Shown here piece by piece: positions 1-12,949 of a stretch of 64,000 bases of DNA. How positions within the stretch are numbered: the first letter of the stretch is position 1; every line of letters begins with the position of its first letter. Made by a program: the position numbers and the translations under genes. The DNA comes from Hepsetus odoe (taxonomy: Eukaryota; Chordata; Actinopteri; Characiformes; Hepsetidae): the NCBI GenBank assembly GCA_017165825.1, contig CM029385.1, forward strand, positions 3,726,738 through 3,790,737. Direction: 5' to 3'. Under the pieces are notes generated by a model. The model searched no databases, had not been told where the DNA came from, and was given only the letters and a program-made list of their open reading frames with translations.

Positions 1-50
<50 letters not shown>
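1..50. repeat. (TA)n microsatellite
   Basis: Nearly pure TA dinucleotide run with one TG interruption, cut by the left edge. Intron 8 of cdkl5. Confidence 0.95.
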
Positions 51-250
51 CTCTGGATTTGTGAATGTTTTTTTACAGATCGTTAAATTTTATTGAGTCT
101 CGTTTGTTATATCCTGTGTTTTAATGGAGTAAACAACATTGACTTCTTCATAAGCAAAAAACAAAATCTCTTCATACCACTTAAAAACAGATGTGTCTAC
201 AGTTTTATGGCTATAACAAATCATTCTGTTAGTCTATGCTGTTAAACGCA

Positions 251-405
251 ACCTCTGCATTTCACCCATACACACATGTGCAGCAGGGGAGCAGTGACAG
301 GCACGGTACCTTGCTCAAAGGTACCTCAAGGCAACCTACTGGTGAGGGAATCCAACCCACAGTCTTCCGATCCGGGGCGACTCCCTCACCACTAGGCCAC
401 CGCTG
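251..405 (-). repeat. SINE family B, partial copy
   Basis: Reverse complement of the tRNA-derived family-B SINE: CTCAAAGGTACCTCAAGGCA, then the B-box region (ATCCAACCCACAG) and the head CTAGGCCACCGCTG. The middle and the CACTTTCACTTT tail are missing. Family B recurs 17 times in this window. Confidence 0.8.
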
Positions 406-776
406 ATTTGCTATCGTCATAAAACTACAGACATGTCAGTTTTTAATATGTTTCATTCACACATTTTTACTAGCTGTAGAATATTAAGAGTCATATGAAG
501 AGATTTTTTTTTTGCTTATGAAGAAGTTAATGTTGTTTACCCCATTAAAACACAGGATATGACAAACGAGACTCAATAAAACATAATAATACGTGAAATT
601 ATGGTAAAAAAAAACAGGTAAAATGAAGAAATGAGACAAATAAATGTAAGCGATCTTAAAATACATCAGAATGTCCTTCCAAAATGAAAAACTACCAAAC
701 TGTAAAAACCACACTACACTAAAAATTCTTCGGAAGTTAAAACTGCACATCATGATGCGTACTGGCTTAAAATTTG

Positions 777-964
777 GTGGGCAGAGGTCTAGTGGTAGTA
801 CACACGCCTACAGCCCAAGAGATCGCAGGTTCAAATCCTACCTCATCATTGGGTTCCTGAGCAAGACCCTTAACCCCAGGTTGCTCCAGGGGGGACCGTC
901 CCCGAGCTTAAGAAATGTAAGGCACTGTGGATAAGAGCGTCAGCTAAATGATGTAAATGTAAAT
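777..964 (+). repeat. SINE family A copy
   Basis: tRNA-derived head with an A-box-like GTCTAGTGGTAG and B-box-like GGTTCAAATCC, then GAGCAAGACCCTTAACCCC and the tail GGATAAGAGCGTCAGCTAAA ending in repeated TGTAAAT. The same order is seen at 11008, 28043, 36852, 44464 and 47771. A LINE-shared 3' tail is inferred from its conservation in fish SINEs. Confidence 0.85.
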
Positions 965-1756
965 AAGCAACCAAATAAGAAGTGAACCCAACAGTTTGTG
1001 GCCGTTTTCACCACTCGTACCCTTGAACTAACCTCTTAAATGTGTATGTATACGTCTGTGAGTCTTACTGTACTGTGAACGTTCGTACTTTACTGTAAAT
1101 ATTAATGCCTGTACTCGGACAGTTGGCGGCGGTCACGAATCAGCGACAGGTTATGATGAGGTCAAAAACCAGGAGAGAAAGTGAACAGAAAGGACATTCT
1201 TAAGCAGCACTGGTTAAGCTTAATGTGTTTGCATGTTCAGACTGTACAGTACTCAGCAGTACTGAGTACTTTAGACGATGAGACATTTTTCACCACCAAA
1301 CTTCATGAACTGGCAGGATCGGACTATTGACCGGTCTAAAATGAAGGGGTGTAAAAATACATAAGTGTATCCATTTAGAGGTGATGACTGAACTTGTGGA
1401 CTATCAGAATATTATAATAGCACATATAATAGCAATAGAACTGTGGTTATTTTATGGCCAAAATAAAACTTTGGAACTAGTTTCCAAAGTGAAAAAACAA
1501 ACAGAATTGTGGTGTAAGTTGAGATTTAATGATAATTAAAGCTTGATTTTTCACTCTGCAAGGTGTTTCTCTGCTTTTTGCCCTTTGAGAACTAGTATAG
1601 GCTCCAGCGTCACCCAACAATGAGTCATTTTTGTTTGATTCTGATCCATGAAGGACTGCTGGTCTAATCCATTACTGTCACTGAGGGCTGGCCAGAAAGT
1701 GATGCTTCAGCAAGGGTTTATGGTATAAGGTTAGTCAGGCCCAAGATGGTCTAGAT

Positions 1757-1902
1757 CAGGGGTGTCCAGTCTTGTCTCCCATGGGCCTGGGTGCTGAAGG
1801 CACACACATGCTCTGCTGTCGGGACTCAAAAACCAACAGTCTATCTGGAACAGCAACCTAAAGCTAAGCCAGCCCATTTATGAATAAGACTGGACACCCC
1901 TG
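1757..1902. mobile_element. hAT-type MITE, 146 bp
   Basis: Perfect 17-bp terminal inverted repeats: CAGGGGTGTCCAGTCTT at 1757-1773 and its reverse complement at 1886-1902. They are flanked by an 8-bp near-duplicate, GTCTAGAT (1749-1756) and GTGTAGAT (1903-1910), matching at 7 of 8 bases. The CAGGGGTG start and 8-bp target duplication are typical of hAT/Charlie elements. No coding capacity, so it must be mobilised in trans. Lies in intron 8. Confidence 0.88.
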
Positions 1903-2235
1903 GTGTAGATGAGTCGACAGTGACTGTCATCTGGCTGTAGACGAAGAGCTGGGAGGTACTGGTAAAGAGGTGTAAGCTTACGATTGGTTGATGAGGCAAA
2001 TAGAATTAGATCTGATATCTTAAATTGAATTAACGTTAAAAGAGCAGCATAATAGCTCCACCATAAGGCCAAAAATGCAGAGTCTTACAGCTGTCAGTGA
2101 TTTACATTCCTAACAGGTGACCTAAACATCATGTGCTACCCACCCAGTGCTGTTGGACTGGGGTCATGGTTTTGAAAAACCTGTCAAAAGTGAAAGCCTG
2201 GCCCTGTCACTTGTGCAGACTGAAAGAAAACTGAC

Positions 2236-2326
2236 CCCAGCAGTAGTTCAGGTGAGCGGTACCATCTGGTGGCCACATACTCGGTGTAGTTGGCGTCAGT
2301 TCCTTCGGAGAGGTCACGGGCAAAAC
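2236..2326 (-). CDS. cdkl5: cdkl5 exon 8 (activation segment with TEY, residues 155-185)
   Basis: A 91-nt exon reading FARDLSEGTDANYTEYVATR then WYRSPELLLG. TEY at 169-171 is the MAPK-like activation motif that CDKL5 autophosphorylates. WYRSPE is the end of the activation segment, with S in place of A in APE as in the family. Acceptor CTCCCAG after a CT-rich tract, donor GTCAGT, phase 2 out. No candidate for the next exon (APYGKSVDMW in the family) was found between 1 and 2235, so it lies outside the window. Confidence 0.95.
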
Positions 2327-3544
2327 CTGGGAGAGAGAGGTGACCAAGGGTATAAATGATGTTAGGATGATGAATGAAGAGAGCTAGAAGGAAGGAGAAT
2401 GAATCTGCTCTGCAAATATTTGCAATTTGCCATTAAAAATGAATATCAAGAGGGGTGTTGCAAGACCATCTTTATGCCGACACATTTTCGTCTTTCACGA
2501 TGGTCACTTGGCCAGTTCAAGCAGTCATAATGCCCCAAATCCATGTTTAGCCCTGATCAGGAGACTTCCAACATCCAGAAAGGTCAAAAGGCTTTCAGTC
2601 ATGGCTGAAGCACTTTGTAATGGCATGACGTCAAAAGAAAAATGAAGGAAATAAGAAAAATAATGGACTTGATGATGGAAACATGTGTTCTCTTTCTCCT
2701 GTTGTCATTATTTCTGCTGCTTCTCACCAACATTTTGCATCATATTTTTATGGGCATGATTGAGAGGTGCTGTTTCCACAACTCAGTGAACTTGTCCTCA
2801 GTTTTGTTGTTCCCTGCAGCAACAGCAGCATCCATCTTTGCCATGTTTATTTACATTTCTGCACCAGAGAGCTCTTCATCCTGTTGCCCAAAAGCAAAGA
2901 GCGAGTGATTGATAATCAAACTAGGCAGCTGACGTTCACGTTTAGGTACAACACAGTTTTGCTGCAGCAGCTAGCATCAGAAATGTGCTGAACTTGTGTT
3001 TTCTTAACCTGGCATTGCTAAAAGTGGCTAAAAGCTTTTTCAGATTTAGCCTCAAGACAAAATCATCATACACAGAGTGAAACGGTTACAGAGTTACTAA
3101 GCTAGACCTGCAAGCATGTATGCATTACAGAGATCCTGCTGGTGTGGGTTTCCTCTCCTTCAGTGATTCACACAAAAAAGAGTGTTAGCAGTGCCCCCTT
3201 GTGGCGAACGTTCCCACTGTGAAAGGAAGCTTGATGATAGACTGTTTATCCTTCAGAATATAAACTTACTGATAACCCTGTTAATCAAGAACGCAAGTTT
3301 TAATGAATTCTTAAATTGAGAAAATGATTTGAATCATTTTCAATTGTAAATGCTATGCAGTAAAATGAGAAGTTTCATATTTAAGTAGGCAGTTTGTCTC
3401 CAGATATTATAACCATGGAGGGAGCCCCCAGGGCCCATTCGTAAAAGTTTAACTGCAGACGCCTTTGCAGCAACACACCTGCTACCCAGAAACTGCAAAA
3501 GCAGTACAAGGAAGGCACATTACTTGTGTTATACAGCCTGTTAG

Positions 3545-3756
3545 CATGTGTGTGTGTGCGTGTGTGTGTGTTTGTGTGTTGATTCGATTTGAAAATGGAA
3601 ACAACGACATGCGTCTGCAATGTTACTCCACTACGCCATGTGCATGCAGTCTGCTCATGCATGCTGTAGGAGAAACAAAATGGCAGAAGCCTAAGTAGAT
3701 CACGACGGGCATTCTGTCCTCAATATGGAGTGTGAGACAGAATACCTGCTGCTGCT

Positions 3757-3839
<83 letters not shown>

Positions 3840-3840
3840 T
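3545..3840. repeat. TG and CA microsatellites
   Basis: An interrupted TG run at about 3545-3579 and a long CA run at about 3759-3840, in intron 7. Open frames across them (poly Cys-Val) are artefacts. Confidence 0.93.
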
Positions 3841-4179
3841 CAAACATGTCACTTATGCACACCCAGACGAAAAAGAGCAGTGAACGTCAATAAGACAGGC
3901 GTAAAATTAGGCCTCAGGTTGAAGGATAAAAATAATGATTCTAAGGAAACTCTAAGGAAAAATAACTTCTTGACAGAACATTGCGTCCCCCTCCATCCAA
4001 CTGCCACTGCTTCTAGCTGACTGCGTCACAATGATTGAAATAGTCTCCTTGTAAGAGCTGGTCATGGGAATAGTGATGTTCCACTTTCAGCAAACTTACT
4101 CGTTACCCATGTCAGGCTAAAGCTAGTCATTGAAAAATACTCTTTTAAGTCCTTTCCTAACCATTTTACCTTGACCTTT

Positions 4180-4952
4180 ATTAAAACAGTCATGAGGTGA
4201 AGGAAAGATGGAAGACAATTCAAAAAGGCTGGAGTTTCATCAGCACCACTACCATGAGCAGGAGATACATGGAATGGGTTTCCATGATGGATTAGCTCAC
4301 TTCACCAAGTACAACACCAAGCATTGGATGCAGTGGTGTAGAGCATGCTGGACTCTGGAGCAGTGGAAGCGTGTTTTGAGGCATGATAAATCACACATTT
4401 CTGTTCATTTGGATGAGTGTATAGTTAACATATGCCAGGAGAAGGCCGCCTGCCTGACTGCATTGTGCCCGTGGTAAAGTTTGGTAGGGGAGGCGTAATA
4501 GGACAGGGTTCTTTTCAGTGGTTGGGCCTGCCTCCTTAGTTTACAATCTTAATACTTGAGCATAACATACCTTCTGGGAAATTCTATGCTTCACACTTCA
4601 TGACTCTACCACAGTACTCAAAGCAGAAAAAACACCATGGCTGGTGAGTTTGGTATGGAAGGATCTACCTGACCCAAAAAGGTTCTGTGACCTTAATCTT
4701 ATAACATCTTTGAGATGAACCAGAAAGAAGATCAGGCCTTCTCATCCAACATCAGTGCCTGATCTCTCTTCTGTATTGATGGTGTGAAATTCCCAGGATC
4801 TTGTGGAAAGCGTTCCCATAAAAGTGGAAGCTGTTATTGCTGCAAAGGGGGTTTCAACTCTATACTGAAGCCACTGAATTTATGATAGGATGTCATAATA
4901 GTTCCTATAGATGTATTGGCCAGACGTCCCAATCCTTTGTCCATGTATTGTA
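4180..4952 (+). pseudogene. Tc1-like transposon relic with decayed transposase
   Basis: Recognisable Tc1 transposase coding remnants: HWMQWCRACWTLEQWKRVL (consensus-like ...WTLEQWKRVL), then the CLTALCPW region with premature stops, then the 3' part TCCAACATCAGTGCCTGAT and GGAAGCTGTTATTGCTGCAA. The right end at 4917-4952 resembles the Tc1 inverted repeat (CCCAATCCTTTGTCCATGTA). No matching left inverted repeat was found, so the copy is 5'-truncated and inactive. It lies in intron 7. Confidence 0.85.
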
Positions 4953-4959
4953 CTTCCAG

Positions 4960-5235
4960 TTCTCTTCACTCAGGAAAGGATTATCTGACCACAGTCCCGA
5001 TCAGGCTTGCTTCCTCCCGGTTTCCTCCCACATCCTGACATCAGGTGGAGTGGAGATGCTAAATTTCCCCCTAGGCTTGACTGAGTGTGTGTGTGTTGAT
5101 GTCTTTGTGTCTGCCCTGCAGTGACTGGTGACCTCTTTAGGGTGTTTCTCCATCTTTTTTGGCCGATTAGTGTTGAGACTCCAGCACCTCTCCCGGGACC
5201 CTGGTTAGGATAAGTGGCTCAGAAAATGGATGCAT
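4960..5235 (-). repeat. Teleost interspersed repeat D copy
   Basis: Contains the widely dispersed fish repeat motifs in reverse: TTCCTCCCGGTTTCCTCCCA, GGTGGAGTGGAGATGCTAAA, CTGCAGTGACTGGTGACCTC, and ends GGATAAGTGGCTCAGAAAAT. Other copies are at 15335, 20735, 29595, 30265 and 36586. I cannot assign its class with confidence. Confidence 0.65.
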
Positions 5236-5557
5236 GGAAGCATTTGCATTGTAAGTGCATTGACACTGATCATTTATAATGGAAGTGCTAATCGCTGCTA
5301 ATTAACAGCATGCTTACCAGTGGATTTTGCCTCCAGATGTTAAATATAGCACACAATAAAACTGTGCAGCAATAATGCTGTGTGAGCGGCTCAACATTAA
5401 AGATTTCCCTGAAGTAGACTCCGTTCCTCTAAAGTGTGTTTTTAGAAGTGAAGCAGAGAGCTCTTTTACAGAGAAACACTTATTTTGGTGCAACCTTTCA
5501 TTTTTTTGGATGGATCTATGTGGATGAAAGCCTAGCTTGAGAAAAAGTAGAGCTTAC

Positions 5558-5617
5558 CAAAGTCACAAAGCTTGAGCACATCATCAGAGCTGATGAGGAG
5601 GTTCTCTGGCTTAATAT
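5558..5617 (-). CDS. cdkl5: cdkl5 exon 7 (catalytic Asp135 to DFG, residues 135-155)
   Basis: A 60-nt exon encoding DIKPENLLISSDDVLKLCDF and the first base of Gly155. With exon 6 it completes HRDIKPEN (catalytic base Asp135, metal ligand Asn140) and contains the DFG motif (Asp153). Acceptor CTGTAG, donor GTAAGC. It is separated from exon 6 by only 200 bp. All catalytic residues are intact, so an active kinase is predicted. Confidence 0.96.
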
Positions 5618-5817
5618 CTACAGGGAAGGAAAACATTTTTTTAAACCATATATTTAAAAATATCCTGAACATATATTTATAGAGAAATTAAATTGCACAA
5701 TTTTGCACCATTTATGTGGAAAAGTTAAGCAACTGATGTGTGCTCCTCAACTTTAGGGCTGCTTTGGCTGACGTGAAAATCACTGACTCTTTTACTCGTT
5801 CCTGATGATTGCCTTAC

Positions 5818-5938
5818 CTCTGTGCACAATGTCATTTTTATGGCACCAGTGGATGGCTTTGATTAGCTGGTAGATGTAATTCCGCACTTTGTCGGGCGGC
5901 GCTCCGTTAGGCAGCTCTTCCAGCAGCTCCAGCATGTT
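5818..5938 (-). CDS. cdkl5: cdkl5 exon 6 (C-lobe helices to HR of the catalytic loop, residues 95-134)
   Basis: A 121-nt exon reading NMLELLEELPNGAPPDKVRN through IKAIHWCHKNDIVHR. It ends after HR of the HRD catalytic loop; the Asp135 codon is split across the junction (G|AT). Donor GTAAGG; acceptor GTGCAG. Conservative changes from the mammalian form include Leu for Met and Ala for Val in the LPNGAPP loop, typical of orthologue divergence. Confidence 0.96.
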
Positions 5939-7521
5939 CTGCACCAGCGTGAGAAACAAATCTTCTTTAGGAAAATGAAAAAGTCTCAGCTACCTCCAAA
6001 CACAGGGTAAAACACTGGGCGAGTAAAGCTGAATAGAGTGAACCTAACAATACTGAACGTGAATTATGACCATCCACTCAGCATCTATTCACTCACTATT
6101 CCTGTCCTGTCCTTTATCTCCAGTGTAGCGCCGTTTCTTTTCAACACACCCTATTGTGTCAGCGAGGCAGTCTGTGGCACAGTTGGTAACGTGATTCTCG
6201 CAAATATAGTGCAGCAGGAGCACTAAAACATTTAAATGCTATGAAATTGCACCGGAAACAAAATAAAATTAGTTGTTTGGGGGGTTTTTTTGGTTCCAAA
6301 AGTTACAGAACAATAAGAAGAGGATTTTATTTTTGCTGAAGCCATGAAATAAGTTTGATTTCCACATTTTTGCACAGAAATCGTCACAGGAACAAAATGA
6401 TCTCCAGAATAATGACTTCACAGGAGAAGAAGAAAACATTCTTCACTTATATAGATTCTAAAGCATTTACATTTTCTGTAAATCTTGAGTTTTTAAACAT
6501 TACAAAAAGCAAAAACTGGTGTTAGAATAAATTGGATACATAATAAATGGTTCTAACAGAGGCAATATGCCCACTTTTCTTCCAGGTTCTGCTGTCAGTT
6601 CAGCCAAGAGTGGCTAAACTATCTAAACCTAACCCTAACACTAACTTAAGGCCAGTCTGAGGAGCTGGTGGTTTCAGCTGCTGTAAAGTGTGGTAGATCA
6701 GTGTGTAAATTTAGTACAGATCTGTGCTGTTTAATCCAGGCAAGTTTTTCAATCTCAAATAAATATAAAGGGGTTATACTTTATTTTCTAAATCCTGAAG
6801 GTGATCTACTGATGCTCAAACTGTAAACTACCTGGTGAAGCTCGGCTGATTAGAAACACTGTTTAAGCATTAGATATAGGTTTACGCTGGAGTAAAGGTT
6901 TAGATTAAAGAGCCTTAAGTCATCCATAGTACAGAGTAAAAAATAATCTTAGCTTTGCCTTTAAGCGAGGCTTTGGCATTTTTTGCTTGTTTACTTTGAC
7001 AGTCAGTTTTGAAATGCTGCTTTACAGCTAAACCCACCGGGTGGAGGTTGTACTTTATCTCGGCTGCATCTCCAAAGGCAGGTTTCCATTGCAGTTTTGC
7101 ACAAAATAGATCCAATTTTTTTGCCAAAAGCTCTCTCTGAATGCTGTCAGATTCACACGAAGGTGCTGCTAGAGTTTGTCTAAAAGCATATTATACTTGG
7201 ATACAAAACATCCATGTCCCATTTTACCCCGCGTTGGGATAAAGCTGAGATAATTTGAGATCTCCATGCTTGGGTTCTTTGTTCTCGCCTTCCTACAGTA
7301 GATCCTGGTGTATATTAACTAAGGCTTTCCAGAATGCCGTTTGTACTTTAACCAAAATGTGTCACAGACCAGATTCCAGTGTGTGTTACCAACCCTCACA
7401 CGTTCCTCTGTGTGTGTTCAGTGCTTGCATGCTGTCCAACCTTTCACCTTCTTCTACAAGCCATGTAGGTATACGGTGAACACAGTACAGCTCAGGAAAG
7501 TAGGCACCTTTCCTTTTAGGG

Positions 7522-7901
<380 letters not shown>

Positions 7902-9108
7902 TTAGCATCATATGCAGAGGTTGAAACACTTTATTTCAGATTTTCTTTTCTTTTGGAAAGCCACCAAACCACACATGTTGGCCAACCCTGACTTGTGCAA
8001 CTTTCACTGAAAGTTTCTCTATGTTGAGTTCAAAAATTATAATATATCTTATTTTTTCCCCTATATTTGATCAATTAAGCACTAAAACAGTAGCTGTGCA
8101 CTAGAATGCAGGATGAGCGTCCTCCACATCAACAGTTGTTTCCAACAATCAACAATTTGGTGTCAACTGAGATAACAACCTACATTACCTCCCAACACAG
8201 GTAATCTGGAGAAAAGACACACGATAAAGTGTCTAAACTGTGCTTTTACTGCTTTGTCATTTCGTTTGTGTTGCTTCCATGTCTAAATAGTTCATTTTGT
8301 TCGTATTTTTTCTGTGACGTCTTCAAAAGAGATTTGTTTGTGAGGGTTCAGACCTTCCAGAAACGTAAGATCTTCATGGCTTCTCTGTCTCTCAGAGACG
8401 GGAAGTAATGAAGCACCAATACTTTGTTGCTGTAAGTAGAATTTTGAATATCTGTACTTTGCTTAAGTATTCTTTTCTCACAACTTTTATACTTTTATTT
8501 TACTTTTAAATATTTCGGGGCTTGTACTTTTATTAGATGAAAGAATCTGAAGTCTCTACTTAAGTAAAGAAAGTGCTGACGCCTCGGCAGGCCGTTCACA
8601 ACACAATCAACCTGCATGTAAACTTTTAAAGGCCTTCTGACCTTCGGTATAGTTTTGTCAGGAAGAAAACTAATAAAGGAAACTAAGCATAAAAAAAAAA
8701 AACAGGGACTTTTTTTGTTCTGGATATGAGCCTCTACCACGTGACACTGCTGTGAAGAAGTCATATGGGATTTTAGAACAAACCACGACTGTTAAATGCA
8801 TCGTTATCAGCATTGACGGTTGAAATATGGTAGCAATACTAAGCAGGAATTGGTGTCAGACTTTAAAGAGCTGGTAAACAGTCCTAAAAGCCCGATACCA
8901 TGGAGACTGGAGATGTCTTTGAAGTTTACTTGAATGCTAAAATCCTTCAGAGATGCACGAGGCAAGCAGGTAGTGGGACGAGTGCACGGGCACAGACCAG
9001 GAGTGCCTGTGAGAATGTGATTAAAAAGCACGTTCTTTTTTTCGGTGAGTCGGCTCTGATTCACCTGGGCTTTTACTCTGTGCTAGCATCGCTCCAGGAG
9101 AGTCTTAC

Positions 9109-9154
9109 CTTCGCTGTCCTTGAACTTCTTAATGGCCACGATTTCATTAGTCTC
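9109..9154 (-). CDS. cdkl5: cdkl5 exon 4 (ATP-binding lysine, residues 34-48)
   Basis: A 46-nt exon encoding ETNEIVAIKKFKDSE plus the first base of Glu49. AIKKF contains Lys42, the invariant ATP-anchoring lysine of the kinase VAIK motif. Acceptor TTACAG, donor GTAAGA. Phase 0 in, phase 1 out. The residues match the CDKL5 family, with Thr35-Asn36 in place of Thr-His. Confidence 0.95.
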
Positions 9155-9994
9155 CTGTAATAAAAAGAGGAGATGTTGATTAGGGACAGAGCCTGCTGCT
9201 CCGAGGGCCGTTGTGCCACACAATCACATTCCCCAGCAGCAGGCTGTAATGGAAAACAGATCCGTTATTGCATTTCATTAGCCCAGACGCTCCAGTGCTG
9301 CAGCCCACTAAACAAAGGCCTTGTATTCCAACAGCCGTGGCATGGAAATTAAAATAGAGAAATTAGGGCGCTATAAGTAAACAGGCCCTGCACATCTAGA
9401 AGCGTCGCTGTCATTTGTGCCTCGGTATACGTGACTGTAGCCCATCTGTTGCTGCTGCCCAATTTGTGTTCATGTTCGTCCACCCTTTCTTCACTTTCTG
9501 ACCACAGAGCTACTCTTGATTTGATATTTTGTGGTGGAGGAGGACTCTAAACCTAGCTTATCTTAAATGAAGTCAAAACTGACCGATGAAGGAAGGCAGC
9601 CTGAAATCTACAACACTGGAATGTGTGACAGAATCACAGCTGAGTATGTTTTTGGTTCCTCCACCAGGTGCCTGGCACGACATAGCCAGACTGGTGTTTT
9701 CTATTTGGCCTAATATCTGGTCACCAAGCATCTTCTGTTCATGAACTAAACAGTGGAGAAAATACAGGAGAAGCACACAAACCTATAAAGTTGGTGAAGG
9801 CCAGGAGCGAAAGAAGGAAGTTTACAGTGAGGATAGAGATTCCTCGTTCCGACATGACGGAAATATGACTTTTCAACATATGTTCACGGTTCTGAAGATT
9901 TCTGGATATGCGACTCCATCTGGGCGGTAAGATCAGATTTAGTGCGTTTGTTGTTTTGGGGGTGATGGTTATTAATTTATATTCACATTGCTCA

Positions 9995-10040
9995 ACATGT
10001 CTCAGGGCAACCTACCGGTCTGGGACACAAATCCGTGATG
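9995..10040 (-). repeat. SINE family B short fragment
   Basis: Only the sequence around the B box remains: TCAGGGCAACCTACCGGTCT then GGGACACAAATCC, reverse orientation. Too short to be sure. Confidence 0.4.
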
Positions 10041-11007
10041 TTCCAATCATGGGACTAAATAAATGTAAATGCAACTTTGAATTAATTCCCCATCCAAATC
10101 ATGAAATTCTTTCATCAGCCATTGACAGCACTTGGTAAAATATTCTTCAGTGAATTCGTTTTGTTCAGATAATGTTCTACAAATACAATATTTCACAGCC
10201 ATTTCTACATTTTAAACATACAGCATCGGCAGAAATGTTCAAAGCGGGCAATACAGGATTTCGTTTGTTTTGTTCTTCGATATGGTTGAATCGATTCTGG
10301 AAATGCTCTTGTCCATCTTCACACTTCTAGAGCGGCGTTGGGTAGCCGTATAACTCATATATGCTTTGTGCAAATGGATTGAACTGAAACAAAGTCCGTC
10401 CCACCTTATTTCAGACACTAAATTAAGACCGAGCGATTTCCGAGTGTCAACAAGGAAAGTTCTAACAACAAACGGAGGAGGTGTTGTGGTCAGAGAAGAG
10501 CAGCAGCAGAGGATAAAGAGGCATTAATGGGAACAGTCCTGTCCTTTATACTCCCTCTCTCTTTCTCTCTACCTCTCTCTCTGCTTTTGCTGTCCTATTT
10601 TACTCATTCTCACTCCTTCTTGTCTCCCTCCGCACACCTCTGATCTACTTTCAGTCTCTCTGGAGAGAAGGACGGGGGGAAAGAGGTAACAGAGAGGATG
10701 GCTGTGAGAGAACAGAAGCAGGTCGTAACTTATCATGAAACCGATGCCTGCTCAGGTACACACTGAAGCGTTGGTGTGTGCGGGCATGTAAAATGCTAAC
10801 AATGCACTTATTGAAGCAAAACTGTCCAATTAAAGAATCCTCCTTAGATGAGAAACTTCACTGTGGATCACAGTTTGTGACTCTGTGGGGGTTTTAATGG
10901 AATACTGTAGTGTTTTCCTACCAAATCTCCATCTGCAGATCATCTGGAGCTTATTTTCACTTAACATGGACAACGAGATCCCTGTATTTAGTAAAAGAAC
11001 TTTCACA

Positions 11008-11200
11008 GATGGTCTAATGGTAGGATACTCGTCTATGGATTAAGAAGTTGCAGGTTCGAATTCCAACTCCAGCATAACCATCATTGGATCCTGAGCAAAA
11101 ACCCTGAACCCCAAGATTCTCCAGGAGGGACTGTCCCTGTAATTATAAAAATGGAAGTTGCTCTGGATAAGAGCGTCTGCTAAATGCCGTAAATGTAAAT
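11008..11200 (+). repeat. SINE family A copy
   Basis: Complete-looking family-A copy: head GGTCTAATGGTAGGATAC, B box GGTTCGAATTCC, CCCTGAACCCCAAGATTCTC, tail GATAAGAGCGTCTGCTAAAT ending CGTAAATGTAAAT. In intron 3. Confidence 0.88.
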
Positions 11201-12434
11201 TTGAACATACATTATGTCAGATTAGTGACTAACTCCATAATCATTGGTCACAAACGTAACATGGAAGAATGTACATCCTCAGTCATCAACACAGTGAAGA
11301 TCAGAGACTCAGAGGTGATTGCTGAAAAAGCCGAATGATGTCCTGTTGCGATGTTCAAAAGAGCTGTAGTGAATCTGCCTAAACTGAGAACCATGTTTAT
11401 TTCCCCCTGAACGATGTCTGATGGGCTGCTTAAAGGCAAAAAATGAAGGGCCATGGTTGGAGATTTAAAAAAGGCCATTTTTTTTAAAGTCACCAAGTGT
11501 CCCAAAACATTAGACGGCACCATTCCAGCAAAGCATTTGGAGGACGTGCCAGAAGCGCCCCTTCTGAGGAGTGGTCTCCGATATTCTCGGAGATGGTTTA
11601 AAACCAGATTTCACAACGTGTTCAGAACAATATGGGTTCTTTTAGATTAAACTGACTTCGGTTCATTTTAAGATGTGTTTTCCTTTCGTATTTGCAGTTT
11701 GAGCTCGTTAAAGCTCATTTTTTATAAATGGTTTACCAGTTCCAGTAATTGTGGAACTGAGTGGTGTGTAGAAGTAGCAGTAAGAGTTTGGTTAAAAACA
11801 CAGGAGTATTCTTTTGAGGGCTGGATTTGAAAGGGCATGGACTCAAACCGCCCAGCATACGTCTTCCCCAATATTCAGCTCACTCCTACGCCCTGTGTGT
11901 GGTTTAACACTCCAGTGTGTGCGTGTGTGTGTTTGTGTGTGGATATGTTTTATCACCAGCGATGCTGAGCCCCCAGGCTGTGCTCTAATTTGGGACCGGA
12001 GGCTGATTTCTCTCAGCAAACACAAGCAGGCCTGCTGGTACTGCTGTTGCACATACAAGTGTGGAAAGCAAGCCTTTAGTTCTTACGCAACTGCCTGCTT
12101 TACTCTTTATCTGTAGCGAACCCAGTGACGCACCATAAACACACTGACTGCTCAGTCAGAATATGAGTTAACCCCTTACACCCCTTAATCCACGTACATT
12201 CCCCTGGAAGATTACTGACACTGCATTTGTTTTTGCACTGAAGACATCTGGGTTTGAGATCCAACAATGAATACGAGATCAGATTTTCAATTTTCATTTC
12301 TTGCCATTTACGTCAAAACATGTCAGATCCATTTGTAACCGACCACCCAGTTTTTCAAGTAAGCAAAAGTAACAAAGTCATAGTAATAAAGTAAATAACA
12401 CTTGGCTGGGCTTTTTCAAGCTTCCACAAGAGCA

Positions 12435-12755
12435 ACTTCCACTTGTTTGTTCTGGGGGATTTCTCTTTACAGTCTGCTCTCCAGGGCATGAAACGTCCTG
12501 TTCAGTTGAGGTAAGATCTTGGCCAGAGATCCACAGAAATCCTTCGTCAGCTTGGCAGCGTGTTTAGGATCATTGATGATAATTATTCTGGATGCATTTC
12601 TCTGTAAATTGCCTCTGTTGTCTTCAGAATTCATGTTTCTGCTCCCTTCATGAGTTGCGGCATCAATAAAGATCACTGAGCCTGATCCAGAAGCAGCCAT
12701 GCAAGCCCAAGCCATGGCACTACCTCCACTGTGCTTCACAGATGAGCTTGTGCTT
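12435..12755 (-). pseudogene. Second Tc1-like transposase relic
   Basis: Minus-strand remnant reading GGSAMAWACMAASGSGSVIFID, the VMVWGCMASSGTG-like block of Tc1 transposases, and NDPKHAAKLTKDF, the DNDPKH block around the second catalytic aspartate. The spacing between the blocks is reduced and the frame is damaged, so it is inactive. It belongs to a different Tc1 lineage from the relic at 4180. No terminal inverted repeats were identified. Confidence 0.8.
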
Positions 12756-12949
12756 AATTATCCTTGCTTTCTCCACACTCCATCTCTTCCATCTCTTCAT
12801 ATGAGTGTTTTTTTCATTTCACCCAATGGGACTTTGCGCCCCGATCTCCCTACTTGTAATGCCGAGGGTCGTCTCACAGACAGGCACGGGTTCTAAAGTT
12901 TGCAGAGTGTTTGTTTATGGATTGTATTGATTTCATAAATGGCATTGCT

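Noticed and set aside
2147..2359. 70-codon plus-strand frame
   Set aside because: Antisense shadow of cdkl5 exon 8.
3623..3862. Cys-Val and Ser-Leu repeat frames over CA, CT and GATA microsatellites (also 17757, 39390, 48396, 61822)
   Set aside because: Products of microsatellite translation, not genes.
11230..11660. Possible third Tc1 relic with frames of 91 and 65 codons
   Set aside because: I could not find any transposase block or terminal repeat in it.
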